Source of the DNA: Primulina eburnea
Taxonomy: Eukaryota > Streptophyta > Magnoliopsida > Lamiales > Gesneriaceae
DNA: 64,000 nt
Reading direction: 5' to 3'
NCBI RefSeq assembly: GCF_022965805.1
Contig: NC_133102.1
Span: forward strand, 9,903,485 to 9,967,484
Shown here one piece after another: positions 48,038 through 61,635 of the stretch. The translations under genes and the position numbers were made by a program. The notes under the pieces were generated by a model. It was given only the letters and a program-made list of their open reading frames with translations, was not told the origin of the DNA and ran no database searches. Numbering within the stretch: the stretch's first letter is position 1; each line of letters begins with the position of its first letter.

Positions 48038-48811
48038 ACAGTTGCCATTAGTAAGTTGGGCGATTCCATGCTAATTTTAGTTACATTTAACACGTGGTGC
48101 GTGTGTACAATTTTTTTTTATAATTATTTATGGACTAAAATGAAATTTGACAAATTATCGAGGTACTAAAGTGCTATTTGAATAATTGTAATAAAAAAAT
48201 AAAAACAAAAATGTTTTTTGATTAAAAAAAAAACAAAAATGTAATTTTGATATCAAATAGGGGCAAAATAGGGAAACCAAAAAACAGACCAAAGACACCA
48301 AAAACAGTTATTCTAATATGCTTAAACTTAATAAATAGTAAAAGATTACTGCATCGACGTTGTTACGTGTTTATATTATATTTTTTTTATGATTTGTTTG
48401 TTTTAAATTTAAATTAAGATCAAAATATAATTATAAAAAATAGTGAGAGACTATACTGTATTTTTATTAATATATATATATATATATAAATATTAAAACA
48501 AAATTAATTATTCTAATTCTCTCAAAATTAATAATATAATATTGATAAAATATAATTACTTCTTCTTTTTTTTTGGTCAAATAATCTGATAAAATTGAAT
48601 ATGTATAAATATATATATTTAGATCAATCTCACACTGACAAGTGATTTAGGTAAACGAATTTCAACGTTATAAATCTTTTAAGTATTAAAATATAATATT
48701 GAGAATTTCTAAAAGATTTTTTTTTTTTGAAATTTGAGAACTTTCATTATGTTTTATGTTTTGTTCTAGATTGTTTATTACATAGTTTGGTTCAGCTAGT
48801 TTCATTGCCGA

Positions 48812-51800
48812 GTGTGTGCACCCTCTCTCATGGAGGAGACGGAGGACGTCGCAAATCGTTTGTCAGTGCGTGCATCCTCTCTCATGGAGGAGACGGAGCA
48901 CGTCGTAAATAGCCCCATGATTTTTCAATATATATTATTAATACCGTATCCCAGCATCCTGATATCAACCCCCATTTTACGTTGTAGAAATGAGTATTTA
49001 CGAATGTTACAAGGTTTTAACATCATCTACCTATTTTTCTCCTTGTTTTCAGAATATGAAGAATTTTGTGGGAAGCAACACATTCCACTACGCAATGGTG
49101 AATGTAGCTTCTATAGCTTGCGTTGCCGGCTTCATATTGCTCGCAACGGATGAAACACCCCGAGAGCATTTGAATGTTACAAAAGATATAAGAAAATCGG
49201 TGAAAATATTGGAGATTGATGTCAAAAAAAAATAATGGTTTCTGCAGTGTGTGCACCCTATCTCATGGAGGATAGGGATGACGTCACAAATTGTTTGTCA
49301 GTGCCTGTATCCTCTCTAATGGAGACGGAGCACGTCACAAATAGCCCCATGATTTTCCATATATATTAATATCCTATCCAACCAGCCTGATTTCAACCCC
49401 CATTTTATATTGTAGAAATGAGTATTTACGAATGTTACAAGGTTTTCACATCTTCTACCTATTTTTCTCCTTTTTTTCAGAATCTGAAAAATTTTGTTAG
49501 AAGCAACACATAGCATTACGCAATGGTGAATGTAGCTTCTATAGCTTGCGTTACCAGCTTCGTATTACTCGCAACGGATGAAACACCCCGGGAGCATTTG
49601 AATGTTAAAAAAGATATAAGAAATTCGGTGAAAATATTGGAGAGTGATGTCGAAAAAATAATGGTGTCTGTAGTGTGTGCACCCTCTCTCATGGAGGAGA
49701 CGGAGGACGTCGCAAATCGTTTTTCAGTGCGTGCATCCTCTCTAATGGAGAAGACGGAGCACGTCGTAAATAGCCCCATGATTTTTCAATATATATTAAT
49801 ACCGTATCCCACCAGCCTGATTTCAACTCTCATTTTACGTTGTAGAAATGAGTCTTTACGAATGTTACAAGGTTTTCACATCTTCTACCTATTTTTCTCC
49901 TTGTTTTAGAATCTGAAGAATTTTGTTGGAAGCAACACATTCCACTACGCAATGGTGAATGTAGCTTCTATAGCTTGAGTTGCCGGCTTCGTATTGCTCG
50001 CAAAGGATGAAACACCACGGGAGCATTTGAATGTTACAAAAAATATAAGAAAATCGGTGAAAATATTGGAGATTGATGTCCAAAAATATAATGGTGTCTG
50101 CAGTGTGTGCATCCTCTCTCATGGAGGAGACGGAGGACGTCGCAAATCGTTAGTCAGTGCGTGAATCCTCTCTCATAGAGGAGACGGAGCACGTCGCTAA
50201 TAGCCCCATGATTTTTCAATAAATATTAATACCCTATCCCAGCATCTTGATTTCAACTCTCATTTTACGTTGTAGAAATGAGTATTTACGAATGTTACAA
50301 GGTTTTCACATCATCTACCTATTTTTCTCCTTGGTTTCAGAATATGAAGAATTTTGTTGGAAGCAACACATTCCACTACGCAATGGTGAATGTAGCTTCT
50401 ATAGCTTGCGTTGCCGGCTTCGTATTGCTCGCAAAGGATAAAACACCCCGGGAGCATTTGAATGTTACAAAAGATATAAGAAAATGGGTGAAAATATTGG
50501 AGAGTGATGTCAAAAAAATAATGGTGTATGTAGTGTGTGCACCCTCTCTCATGGAGGAGACGGAGGACGTCGCAAATCGTTTGTCAGTGCGTGCATCCTC
50601 TCTCATGGAGGAGACGGAGCACGTCGTAAATAGCCCCATGATTTTTCAATATATATTATTAATACCGTATCCCAGCATCCTGATATCAACCCCCATTTTA
50701 CGTTGTAGAAATGAGTATTTACGAATGTTACAAGGTTTTCACATCATCTACCTATTTTTCTCCTTGGTTTCAGAATATGAAGAATTTTGTTGGAAGCAAC
50801 ACATTCCACTACGCAATGGTGAATGTAGCTTCTATAGCTTGCGTTGCCGGCTTCGTATTGCTCGCAAAGGATAAAACACCCCGGGAGCATTTGAATGTTA
50901 CAAAAGATATAAGAAAATGGGTGAAAATATTGGAGAGTGATGTCAAAAAAATAATGGTGTATGTAGTGTGTGCACCCTCTCTCATGGAGGAGACGGAGGA
51001 CGTCGCAAATCGTTTGTCAGTGCGTGCATCCTCTCTCATGGAGGAGACGGAGCACGTCGTAAATAGCCCCATGATTTTTCAATATATATTATTAATACCG
51101 TATCCCAGCATCCTGATATCAACCCCCATTTTACGTTGTAGAAATGAGTATTTACGAATGTTACAAGGTTTTAACATCATCTACCTATTTTTCTCCTTGT
51201 TTTCAGAATATGAAGAATTTTGTGGGAAGCAACACATTCCACTACGCAATGGTGAATGTAGCTTCTATAGCTTGCGTTGCCGGCTTCATATTGCTCGCAA
51301 CGGATGAAACACCCCGAGAGCATTTGAATGTTACAAAAGATATAAGAAAATCGGTGAAAATATTGGAGATTGATGTCAAAAAAAATAATGGTTTCTGCAG
51401 TGTGTGCACCCTATCTCATGGAGGATAGGGATGACGTCACAAATTGTTTGTCAGTGCCTGTATCCTCTCTAATGGAGACGGAGCACGTCACAAATAGCCC
51501 CATGATTTTCCATATATATTAATACCCTATCCAACCAGCCTGATTTCAACCCCCATTTTACATTGTAGAAATGAGTATTTACGAATGTTACAAGGTTTTC
51601 ACATCTTCTACCTATTTTTCTCCTTTTTTTTTCAGAATCTGAAAAATTTTGTTAGAAGCTACACATAGCATTACGCAATGGTGAATGTAGCTTCTATAGC
51701 TTGCGTTACCGGCTTCGTATTACTCGCAACTGATGAAACACCCCGGGAGCATTCGAATGTTAAAAAAGATATAAGAAATTCGGTGAAAATATTGGAGAGT

Positions 51801-54800
51801 GATGTCGAAAAAATAATGGTGTCTGTAGTGTGTGCACCCTCTCTCATGGAGGAGACGGAGGACGTCGCAAATCGTTTTTCAGTGCGTGCATCCTCTCTAA
51901 TGGAGAAGACGGAGCACGTCGTAAATAGCCCCATGATTTTTCAATATATATTATTAATACCGTATCCCAGCATATTGATTTCAACCCCCATTTTACGTTG
52001 TAGAAATGAGTATTTACGAATGTTACAAGGTTTTCACATCATCTACCTATTTTTCTCCTTGGTTTCAGAATATGAAGAATTTTGTTGGAAGCAACACATT
52101 CCACTACGCAATGGTGAATGTAGCTTCTATAGCTTGCGTTGCCGGCTTCGTATTGCTCGCAAAGGATAAAACACCCCGGGAGCATTCGAATGTTACAAAA
52201 GATATAAGAAATTCGGTGAAAATATTGGAGAGTGATGTCGAAAAAATAATGGTGTCTGTAGTGTGTGCACCCTCTCTCATGGAGGAGACGGAGGACGTCG
52301 CAAATCGTTTTTCAGTGCGTGCATCCTCTCTAATGGAGAAGACGGAGCACGTCGTAAATAGCCCCATGATTTTTCAATATATATTATTAATACCGTATCC
52401 CAGCATATTGATTTCAACCCCCATTTTACGTTGTAGAAATGAGTATTTACGAATGTTACAAGGTTTTCACATCATCTACCTATTTTTCTCCTTGGTTTCA
52501 GAATATGAAGAATTTTGTTGGAAGCAACACATTCCACTACGCAATGGTGAATGTAGCTTCTATAGCTTGCGTTGCCGGCTTCGTATTGCTCGCAAAGGAT
52601 GAAACACCCCGGGAGCATTTGAATGTTACAAAAGATATAAGAAAATGGGTGAAAATATTGGAGAGTGATGTCGAAAAAATAATGGTGTATGTAGTGTGTG
52701 CACCCTCTCTCATGGAGGAGACGGAGGACGTCGCAAATCGTTTGTCAGTGCGTGCATCCTCTCTCATGGAGGAGACGGAGCACGTCGTAAATAGCCCCAT
52801 GATTTTTCAATATATATTAATACCGTATCCCACCAGCCTGATTTCAACTCTCATTTTACGTTGTAGAAATGAGTATTTACGAATGTTACAAGGTTTTCAC
52901 ATCTTCTACCTATTTTTCTCCTTGTTTTAGAATCTGAAGAATTTTGTTGGAAGCAACACATTCCACTACGCAATGGTGAATGTAGCTTCTATAGCTTGCG
53001 TTGCCGGCTTCGTATTGCTCGCAAAGGATGAAACACCACGGGAGCATTTGAATGTTACAAAAAATATAAGAAAATCGGTGAAAATATTGGAGATTGATGT
53101 CCAAAAATATAATGGTGTCTGCAGTGTGTGCATCCTCTCTCATGGAGGAGACGGAGGACGTCGCAAATCGTTAGTCAGTGCGTGAATCCTCTCTCATAGA
53201 GGAGACGGAGCACGTCGCTAATAGCCCCATGATTTTTCAATAAATATTAATACCGTATCCCACCAGCCTGATTTCAACCCCCATTTTACGTTGTAGAAAT
53301 GAGTATTTACGAATATTACAAGGTTTTCACATCTTCTACCTATTTTTCTCCTTGTTTTCAGAATCTGAAAAATTTTGTTAGAAGCAACACATAGCATTAC
53401 GCAATGGTGAATGTAGCTTCTATAGCTTGCGTTCCCGGCTTCGTATTCCTCGCAACGGATGAAACACCCCGGGAGCATTTGAATGTTAAAAAAGATATAA
53501 GAAATTCGGTGAAAATATTGGAGAGTGATGTCGAAAAAATAATGGTGTCTGTAGTGTGTGCACCCTCTCTCATGGAGGAGAGGGAGGACGTCGCAAATCG
53601 TTTTTCAGTGCGTGCATCCTCTCTAATGGAGAAGACGGAGCACGTCGTAAATAGCCCCATGATTTTTCAATATATATTAATACCGTATCCCACCAGCCTG
53701 ATTTCAACTCTCATTTTACGTTGTAGAAATGAGTCTTTACGAATGTTACAAGGTTTTCACATCTTCTACCTATTTTTCTCCTTGTTTTAGAATCTGAAAA
53801 ATTTTGTTGGAAGCAACACATTCCACTACGCAATGGTGAATGTAGCTTCTATAGCTTGAGTTGCCGGCTTCGTATTGCTCGCAAAGGATGAAACACCACG
53901 GGAGCATTTGAATGTTACAAAAAATATAAGAAAATCGGTTAAAATATTGGAGATTGATGTCCAAAAATATAAAGGTGTCTGCAGTGTGTGCATCCTCTCT
54001 CATGGAGGAGACGGAGGACGTCGCAAATCGTTAGTCAGTGCGTGAATCCTCTCTCATAGAGGAGACGGAGCACGTCGCTAATAGCCCCATGATTTTTCAA
54101 TAAATATTAATACCCTATCCCACCAGCCTGATTTCAACTCTCATTTTACGTTGTAGAAATGAGTATTTACGAATATTACAAGGTTTTCACATCTTCTACC
54201 TATTTTTCTCCTTGGTTTCAGAATATGAAGAATTTTGTTGGAAGCAACACATTCCACTACGCAATGGTGAATGTAGCTTCTATAGCTTGCGTTGCCGGCT
54301 TCGTATTGCTCGCAAAGGATAAAACACCCCGGGAGCATTTGAATGTTACAAAAGATATAAGAAAATGGGTGAAAATATTGGAGAGTGATGTCAAAAAAAT
54401 AATGGTGTATGTAGTGTGTGCACCCTCTCTCATGGAGGAGACGGAGGACGTCGCAAATCGTTTGTCAGTGCGTGCATCCTCTCTCATGGAGGAGACGGAG
54501 CACGTCGTAAATAGCCCCATGATTTTTCAATATATATTATTAATACCGTATCCCAGCATCCTGATATCAACCCCCATTTTACGTTGTAGAAATGAGTATT
54601 TACGAATGTTACAAGGTTTTAACATCATCTACCTATTTTTCTCCTTGTTTTCAGAATATGAAGAATTTTGTGGGAAGCAACACATTCCACTACGCAATGG
54701 TGAATGTAGCTTCTATAGCTTGCGTTGCCGGCTTCGTATTGCTCGCAACGGATGAAACACCCCGAGAGCATTTGAATGTTACAAAATATATAAGAAAATC

Positions 54801-57800
54801 GGTGAAAATATTGGAGATTGATGTCAAAAAAAATAATGGTTTCTGCAGTGTGTGCACCCTCTCTCATGGAGGATAGGGATGACGTCGCAAATTGTTTGTC
54901 AGGGCGTGCATCCTCTCTAATGGAGGAGACGGAGCACGTCACAAATAGCCCCATGATTATTCAATATATATTAATACCCTATCCCACCAGCCTGATTTCA
55001 ACCCCCATTTTACATTGTAGAAATGAGTATTTACGAAAGTTACAAGGTTTTCACATCTTCTACCTATTTTTCTCCTTGTTTTCAGAATCTGAAAAATTTT
55101 GTTAGAAGCAACACATACCATTATGCAATGGTGAATGTAGCTTCTATAGCTTGCGTTGCCGGCTTCGTATTGCTCGAAACGGATGAAACACCCCGGGAGC
55201 ATTTGAATGTTACAAAAGATATAAGAAAATCGGTGAAAATATCGGAGAGTGATGCCAAAAAAATAATGGTGTCTGTAGTGTGTGCACCCTCTCTCATGTA
55301 GGAGACGGAGGACGTCGCAAATCGTTTGTCAGTGCGTGCATCCTCTCTAATGGAGAAGACGGATCACGTCGTAAATAGCCCCATGATTTTTAATTATATA
55401 TTAATACCGTATCCCAGCAACCTGATTTCAACCCCCATTTTACGTTGTAGAAATGAGTATTTACGAATGTTACAAAGTTTTCACATCTTCTACCTATTTT
55501 TCTCCTTGTTTTCAGAATATGAAGAATTTTGTTGGAAGCAACACATTCCACTACGCAATGGTGAATGTAGCTTCTATAGCTTGCGTTGCCGGCTTTGTAT
55601 TGCTCTCAACGGATAAAACACCCCGAGAGCATTTGAATGTTACAAAAGATAGCAGAAAATCGGTGAAAATATTGGATATTGATGTCAAAAATATAATGGT
55701 GTCTGCAGTGTGTGCACCCTCTCTCATGGAGAATACGGATGACGTCGCAAATTGTTTGTCAGGGCGTGCATCCTCTCTAATGGAGGTGACGGAGCACGAC
55801 ACAAATAGCCCCATGATTTTTCAATTTATATTAATACCCTATCCCACCAGCATGATTTCAACCCCCATTTTACATTGTAGAAATGAGTATTTACGAATGT
55901 TACAAGGTTTTCACATCTTCTACCTATTTTTCTCCTTGTTTTCAGAATCTGAAAAATTTTGTTAGAAACAACACATACCATTATGCAATGGTGAATGTAG
56001 CTTCAATAGCTTGCGTTGCCGGCTTTGTATTGCTCGCAACGGATGAAACACCCCGGGAGCATTTGAATGTTACAAAAGATATAAGAAAATCGGTGAAAAT
56101 ATTGGAGAGTGATGCCAAAAAAATAATGGTGTCTGTAGTGTGTGTACCCTCTCTCATGTAGGAGACGGAGGACGTCGCAAATCGTTTGTCAGTGTGTGCA
56201 TCCTCTCTCATGGAGGAGATGGATCACGTCGTAAATAGTCCCATGATTTTTCAATATATATTAATACCGTATCCCAGCAACCTGATTTCAACTCCCATTT
56301 TACGTTGTAGAAATGAGTATTTACGAATGTTACAAAGTTTTCACATCTTGTACCTATTTTTCTCCTTGTTTTCAGAATATGAAGAATTTTGTTGGAAGCA
56401 ACACATTCCACTACGCAATGGTGAATGTAGCTTCTATAGCTTGCGTTGCCGGCTTCGTATTGCTTGCAACGGATGAAACACCCCGAGAGCATTTGAATGT
56501 TACAAAATATATAAGAAAATCGGTGAAACTATTGGAGATTGATGTCAAAAATATAATGGTGTATGCAGTGTGTGCACCCTCTCTCATGGAGGATATGGAT
56601 GATGTCGCAAATTGTTTGTCAGGGCGTGCATCCTCTCTAATGGAGGAGACGGAGCACGTCACAAATAGCCCCATGATTATTCAATATATATTAATACCCT
56701 ATCCCACCAGCCTGATTTCAACCCCCATTTTACATTGTAGAAATGAGTATTTACGAAAGTTACAAGGTTTTCATATCTTCTACCTATTTTTCTCCTTGTT
56801 TTCAGAATCTGAAAAATTTTGTTAGAAGCAACACATACCATTATGCAATGGTGAATGTAGCTTCTATAGCTTGCGTTGCCGGCTTCGTATTGCTCGAAAC
56901 GGATGAAACACCCCGGGAGCATTTGAATGTTACAAAAGATATAAGAAAATCGGTGAAAATATTGGAGAGTGATGTCAAAAAAATAATTGTGTCTGTAGTG
57001 TGTGCACCCTCTCTTGTGCACCCTCTCTCATTGAGGAGACGGAGGACGTCGCAAATCATTTGTCAGTGCGTACATCCTCTCTCATGGAGGAGACGGAGCA
57101 CGTCGCAAATAGCTCCATGATTTTTGAATATATATTAATATCATATCCCACCAGCCTGATTTCAACCCCCATTTTACGTTGTAGAAATGAGTATTTACGA
57201 ATGTTACAAGGTTTTCACATCATCTACCTATTTTTCTCCTTGTTTTCAGAATATGAAGAATTTTGTTGGAAGCAACACATTCCACTACGCAATGGTGAAT
57301 GTAGCTTCTATAGCTTGCGTTGCCGGCTTCGTATTGCTCGCAACGGATGAAACACCCTGGGAGCATTTGAATGTTAAAAAAGATATAAGAAAATCGGTGA
57401 AAATATTGGAGATTGATGTCAAAAAAATAATGGTGTCTGTAGTGTGTGCATCCTCTCTCATGGAGGAGACGGAGGACGTCGCAAATCGATTGTCAGTGTG
57501 TGCATCTTCTCTCATGGAGGAGACGGAGCACGTCACAAATAGCCCCATGATTTTTCAATATATAATAATACCATATTCCACCAGCCTGATTTCAACCCCC
57601 ATTTTACGTAGTAGAAATGAGTATTTACGAATGTTACAAGGTTTTCACATCTTCTACCTATTTTTCTCTCTGTTTTTAGAATCTGAATAATTTTGTTTGA
57701 AACAACACATTCCTCTACGCATTGGTGAATGTAGCTTCTATAGCTTGCGTTGCCAGCTTCGTATTGCTCGCAACCGATGAAAATCACCATGAGCAATTGA

Positions 57801-57830
57801 ATGTTGCGGAAGATATTAGAAAATTGAGTT
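48812..57830 (+). repeat. Tandem array of 21 copies of a ~430-bp repeat
   Basis: The landmark GAAATGAGTMTTTACGA recurs with its ATG at 48990, 49418, 49848, 50278, 50711, 51144, 51571, 52006, 52439, 52869, 53299, 53729, 54159, 54592, 55023, 55453, 55883, 56313, 56743, 57187 and 57617. Spacing is 427-435 (one 444, caused by a 14-base internal duplication near 57010). The left end starts abruptly at GTGTGTGCACCCTCTC; the right-hand units decay. Each unit contains two ~57-bp sub-repeats around CATGGAGGAGACGGAG.ACGTCG. Open frames of up to 198 codons on the + strand and 87 codons on the - strand recur, but unit length is not a multiple of three, so no frame persists. No known domain was recognised; read as a satellite or an amplified gene fragment. 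Confidence 0.93.
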
Positions 57831-58974
57831 CAATTTACAATGCTCACCCCTACTTACAATGACCCTTCAAATATAAGTTTTCAAAATTGAGTTCAGTTTA
57901 GTTTTATTTCAATATATTTAAGTAAAAAGTTAACAAAAAATAAAAATAAAAGCTAACAAAAAATTCAGAACCAAAATAAAAATTTTCATTTTGATTTAAA
58001 TTTATTTTGTATTCATTTTTTTGTAATTTTTTTCTTAAATTGATTTTTAAATGTCCATACTCTTTAAATTATACGAACAAGAAGTGGTAATTATAAAATA
58101 TATAAAAAAAATTATGAGAAAGTATATATAATTTTTAAAGTTAACAGGTGTTAATGTAAACTTGATAAAAATTTCATGGGAGGCATATGTAACGTAATTT
58201 TCAAAGTTCAACGGACCTTAGAGAGTTGGTTTCTTATCTTTCTTGGATTTAAAATCCAAGACGAAGATATTGTCTTCCATTGAACCAATCTCTATTTGTC
58301 TTGTGGTTGGCAATATGCGACGCATCTGTTGTTTAAAAGGCAAATTTGTTTTTACTCCCCCTTCACATTCTCAAGTTTCTCCCCACTCTCTCCATACCCT
58401 TTTTTCTTTGTTAAAACTCCACAATTTTCTAAAAATTTCAAAAACATCATTTTTCTTTAAAATTTTGGTACGTGGCATTGTTACACCTATCGAGCATGTT
58501 CTTCAAAGCATATAGCTTCAAGACATACAGTTACGCAAAGTTTCCGGCCTATATACCATATTCAAATAATTGATTTTTTTTTTAATTTTTATAAAAGGTC
58601 CATCATGCTTCCGTAATATAAATTAAATCTTTTACATCTTTGACCGGAGTGCCACCGGGTTATTTCCACCGTGTTTTTACAGACTGCTCCTCACAGCCTA
58701 ACCATGCAGTCGCAACAGATGGTTACTGACGCAGATTCTTTCAGTAGCACTTGGCACAACCTTAATTCGTTTACTACCTTGAGGTGTACAATAAAAGATA
58801 AAATTCTGAAAATAATACATGAGAGGGGCTTGAAAGAGAAAATATTAAAAATATTTTTGAAAGAAATTGAGGAAATGTTCGATGATCTCAACTTCATTCT
58901 TCCTGCCTTTTATAGAAGGCTTCTTCGGATTTGAAACTTGGATTTCAAATCTTGATAAACCTTTACAGCTTGCA
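57831..58974. other. AT-rich spacer between array and gypsy LTR
   Basis: No recognised gene. Two open frames on the + strand (58243-58515, 90 codons; 58671-58934, 87 codons) have no family resemblance. The second, with a Lys/Glu/Ile-rich helical stretch, ends 40 bases before the LTR and could be a host exon cut by the insertion, but nothing supports that beyond its being open. Confidence 0.4.
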
Positions 58975-61599
58975 TGTAACGAACCGTATTTTCATACTTA
59001 AAATTTGCAGAAAAATTAAAAATTTTCTTTAATAGAAACATCCATACGGTCTTCACTCATCATTCATAAAGTATCTTTGAAATCAACCATCACAATTAAA
59101 ATTTGCTAAAAGAAAAAGGCTGTCTCAAAATGTATCACAATCCACTCATAAAATCAGAGTATAAATATTTTCATGCTTAAAATCTTAAAATAACGTAGGC
59201 GGTCCTCGGGTCTAGCCTCCCACTCAGTCCAAGCCTGCCCCTTGGTCGCCACTTCACGTCTCCTCATCAACATAGTCACCTGCATCGATCAAGTCTAGTG
59301 AGTCTAAAGACTCAACACGTATAAACTGGGATAACGAGTACTACATAATAAAATCGCATGCATCTTAAAAATAGAACGCACATAACTTGAAACTTGAGCT
59401 TGCATAATAAACTTGAACATACGTACATATATAACTAGACGTGCCATCAACATGAACTTTCATAAACATACTGCATACTTGAACATACGTAACTTCATCA
59501 TTTTCGTAGAGGATGTTTCAAAGCAAGTGACCCATGCATAATAAACGCCTGATCAGACACACCACAGTACTGGGCTGACAGGGACGTACCCACTGCCGCA
59601 TACATGAGATCCCCGTTCATAATTTAACAGGCTGGTTGGTCCCCGTTCATAATTTAACGCTTTCCAACCACGAACTAACCCGTTCATAATTTAACGGGGC
59701 GGAGAGGTCCTCGGCCACGTTCACCGACTTCCAAACCCATTCATAATTTGGTCACAAGACATTTAGCATACCTCAAAAAAACTTAAAATATTTCCTTTGC
59801 ACGTCATACATACTTACCTGGCGTTGAGGGATTCGTTGGACTTCAACTGGGGCCGTTGCTGCACATACTAGCATGAATTCGCAACTTAACTGGCATACTT
59901 AGTCGTAAATATCATACTTACCCTCGAGTTCATTCCTTACTTAGGACATTCTAAATTTTCCATGACACGACCTTGATAACCCTTGCACTAAACCATGACA
60001 TCAAACCTCAAACATGCTATAATAATTTTCCCAATTTATGAAGGACACGGACCCCGTGCCTACATCCGTGTAGGGGTCCGTGTAGACTCGGGTAAAAGGG
60101 TTCGGAAAGAAGGGTGGACACGGACCCCGTGTGAGGGTCCGTGTAGACTCTGTGAAAAGACACCGAAAGGAAGCGAAGGCATGGACCCAGTGTCAAGGTC
60201 CGTGTAAGGGTCCGTCTAGTCTCTGGAAAAAGACACTACGAGGGAAACATGGGCACGGACCCCGTGCCAGGGTCCGTGATGGGGTCCGTGTGGCCTCGAT
60301 TTTCTGAACCTGCGAGGATAAACTTACACAATATCTATCCTCCTAATCGAACGACTCCTGGAACGGAATTAAACCTTGAGACCATCCTAAGACACCATAG
60401 CATCGATCTAAACTCGTACGAACACCCAAACAACGAAGTTACCTTACGATAAATACAATTTGATGAAACACCGCAATTGACACCAATTGGTTCCTACGAC
60501 TTCTTGTGCATTCTAGTGCCTATCACACTGAACGACATGATAAATAATGACCCAATATCATACCAATCATATCTAGACGCAACAACGATCACCCGTCGAT
60601 CCCCAACGAAGCCTGCAACAATAAAAGCTCAAGAACACATATTTTCGTAAAAGTCGCAGTTTGAGCAGTCCCACGAAAAACGCCATAACTCACTCAATTT
60701 TTATCCAAAAATTTCGAATTTTATATCGAATCGAAGGCGTCGAAAAGTTCTACCATTTTGTAGTTGAAAGTTTTCTCAAAATCCCAGTAGAAAAATCGCA
60801 GTTTTGATATGAACAGTAAAATCGAAAATTTTAGATCTGAAAAGTGTTTCAAAAGTGATCCCAACGAAATTGCTCAAACTATTTCGCATCATAAACATAG
60901 TTTTACGCAAAAATAACAACGCACACATAATATGACATGATCGATGCATCAAGAACAGAATATACGTGCCTTTTGATTATTAAAAATACCGATACGGCGA
61001 CACCGAAGCGGAGATGGAGCGAGGCTTGATCCGGGACGAACGTGGCACCGTTTCTCTTGCGATAAAATCAACAAAACTTGCTGGAGAAATTAAGGGAGAG
61101 GGGCGGCTGCTATAAGAGTGGAGAACCCTAGTTTTCTCTAAAATTTTTGAAAACAAAACGTGTGTGTGTGTGTAGTGTGTTGATCGATATTTAGTGTGTG
61201 CTAAAGTGTGTGTGTGTGATTAATGGTAAAAACGTGTGTGTGGGTAGGTAATTAGGAGTAAGAGTTGCTAAATAGGTAATTAGCAACTAATTTAAAACTT
61301 TAACTCACCACTAACTTACAATAAATTATTAAAAATGCCCCCAAACTCAACTTAAAATAAAATACCCCATTTTTAAATTGCCAAAAATCGTCCCCGGTCT
61401 TTTCCTCGATCTCGCTTCGAATAATCGCCTGAAATAAAACTCGAAAGGCATTTTAACATGCATCACGTAAACATAAATATATTTTAAAATAATGCATTTA
61501 AATAAATCATGCACAGCTAAAACTCATTTAAAATTAATTAAATTATTTAATAATTAAATGAATGAATGGGTTATACGTGTATTAAATTTGGGCACTACA
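58975..61599 (-). repeat. 3' LTR of the gypsy chromovirus
   Basis: Bounded by the polypurine tract on one side and a TGTAAC/GTTACA terminus on the other. It shares several blocks with the lone LTR at 37674-43740. It contains two internal repeat clusters: CCGTTCATAATTTAAC four times within 59610-59755, and four ~60-75 base units built on the palindrome CACGGACCCCGTG (60046-60300). A (GT)n-like stretch lies at 61159-61225. Confidence 0.85.
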
Positions 61600-61635
61600 G
61601 TTCCTCCTCCACTTATAAAAATTTCGTCCTCGAAA

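Noticed and set aside
48990..49060. Mini-exon MSIYECYK with a following intron inside each repeat
   Set aside because: The implied intron would be only about 40 bases, too short for plant splicing.
48812..57830. CRISPR-like array or tandem protein-coding gene family
   Set aside because: Units are long, contiguous and lack spacers, the context is eukaryotic, and unit length breaks any common reading frame.
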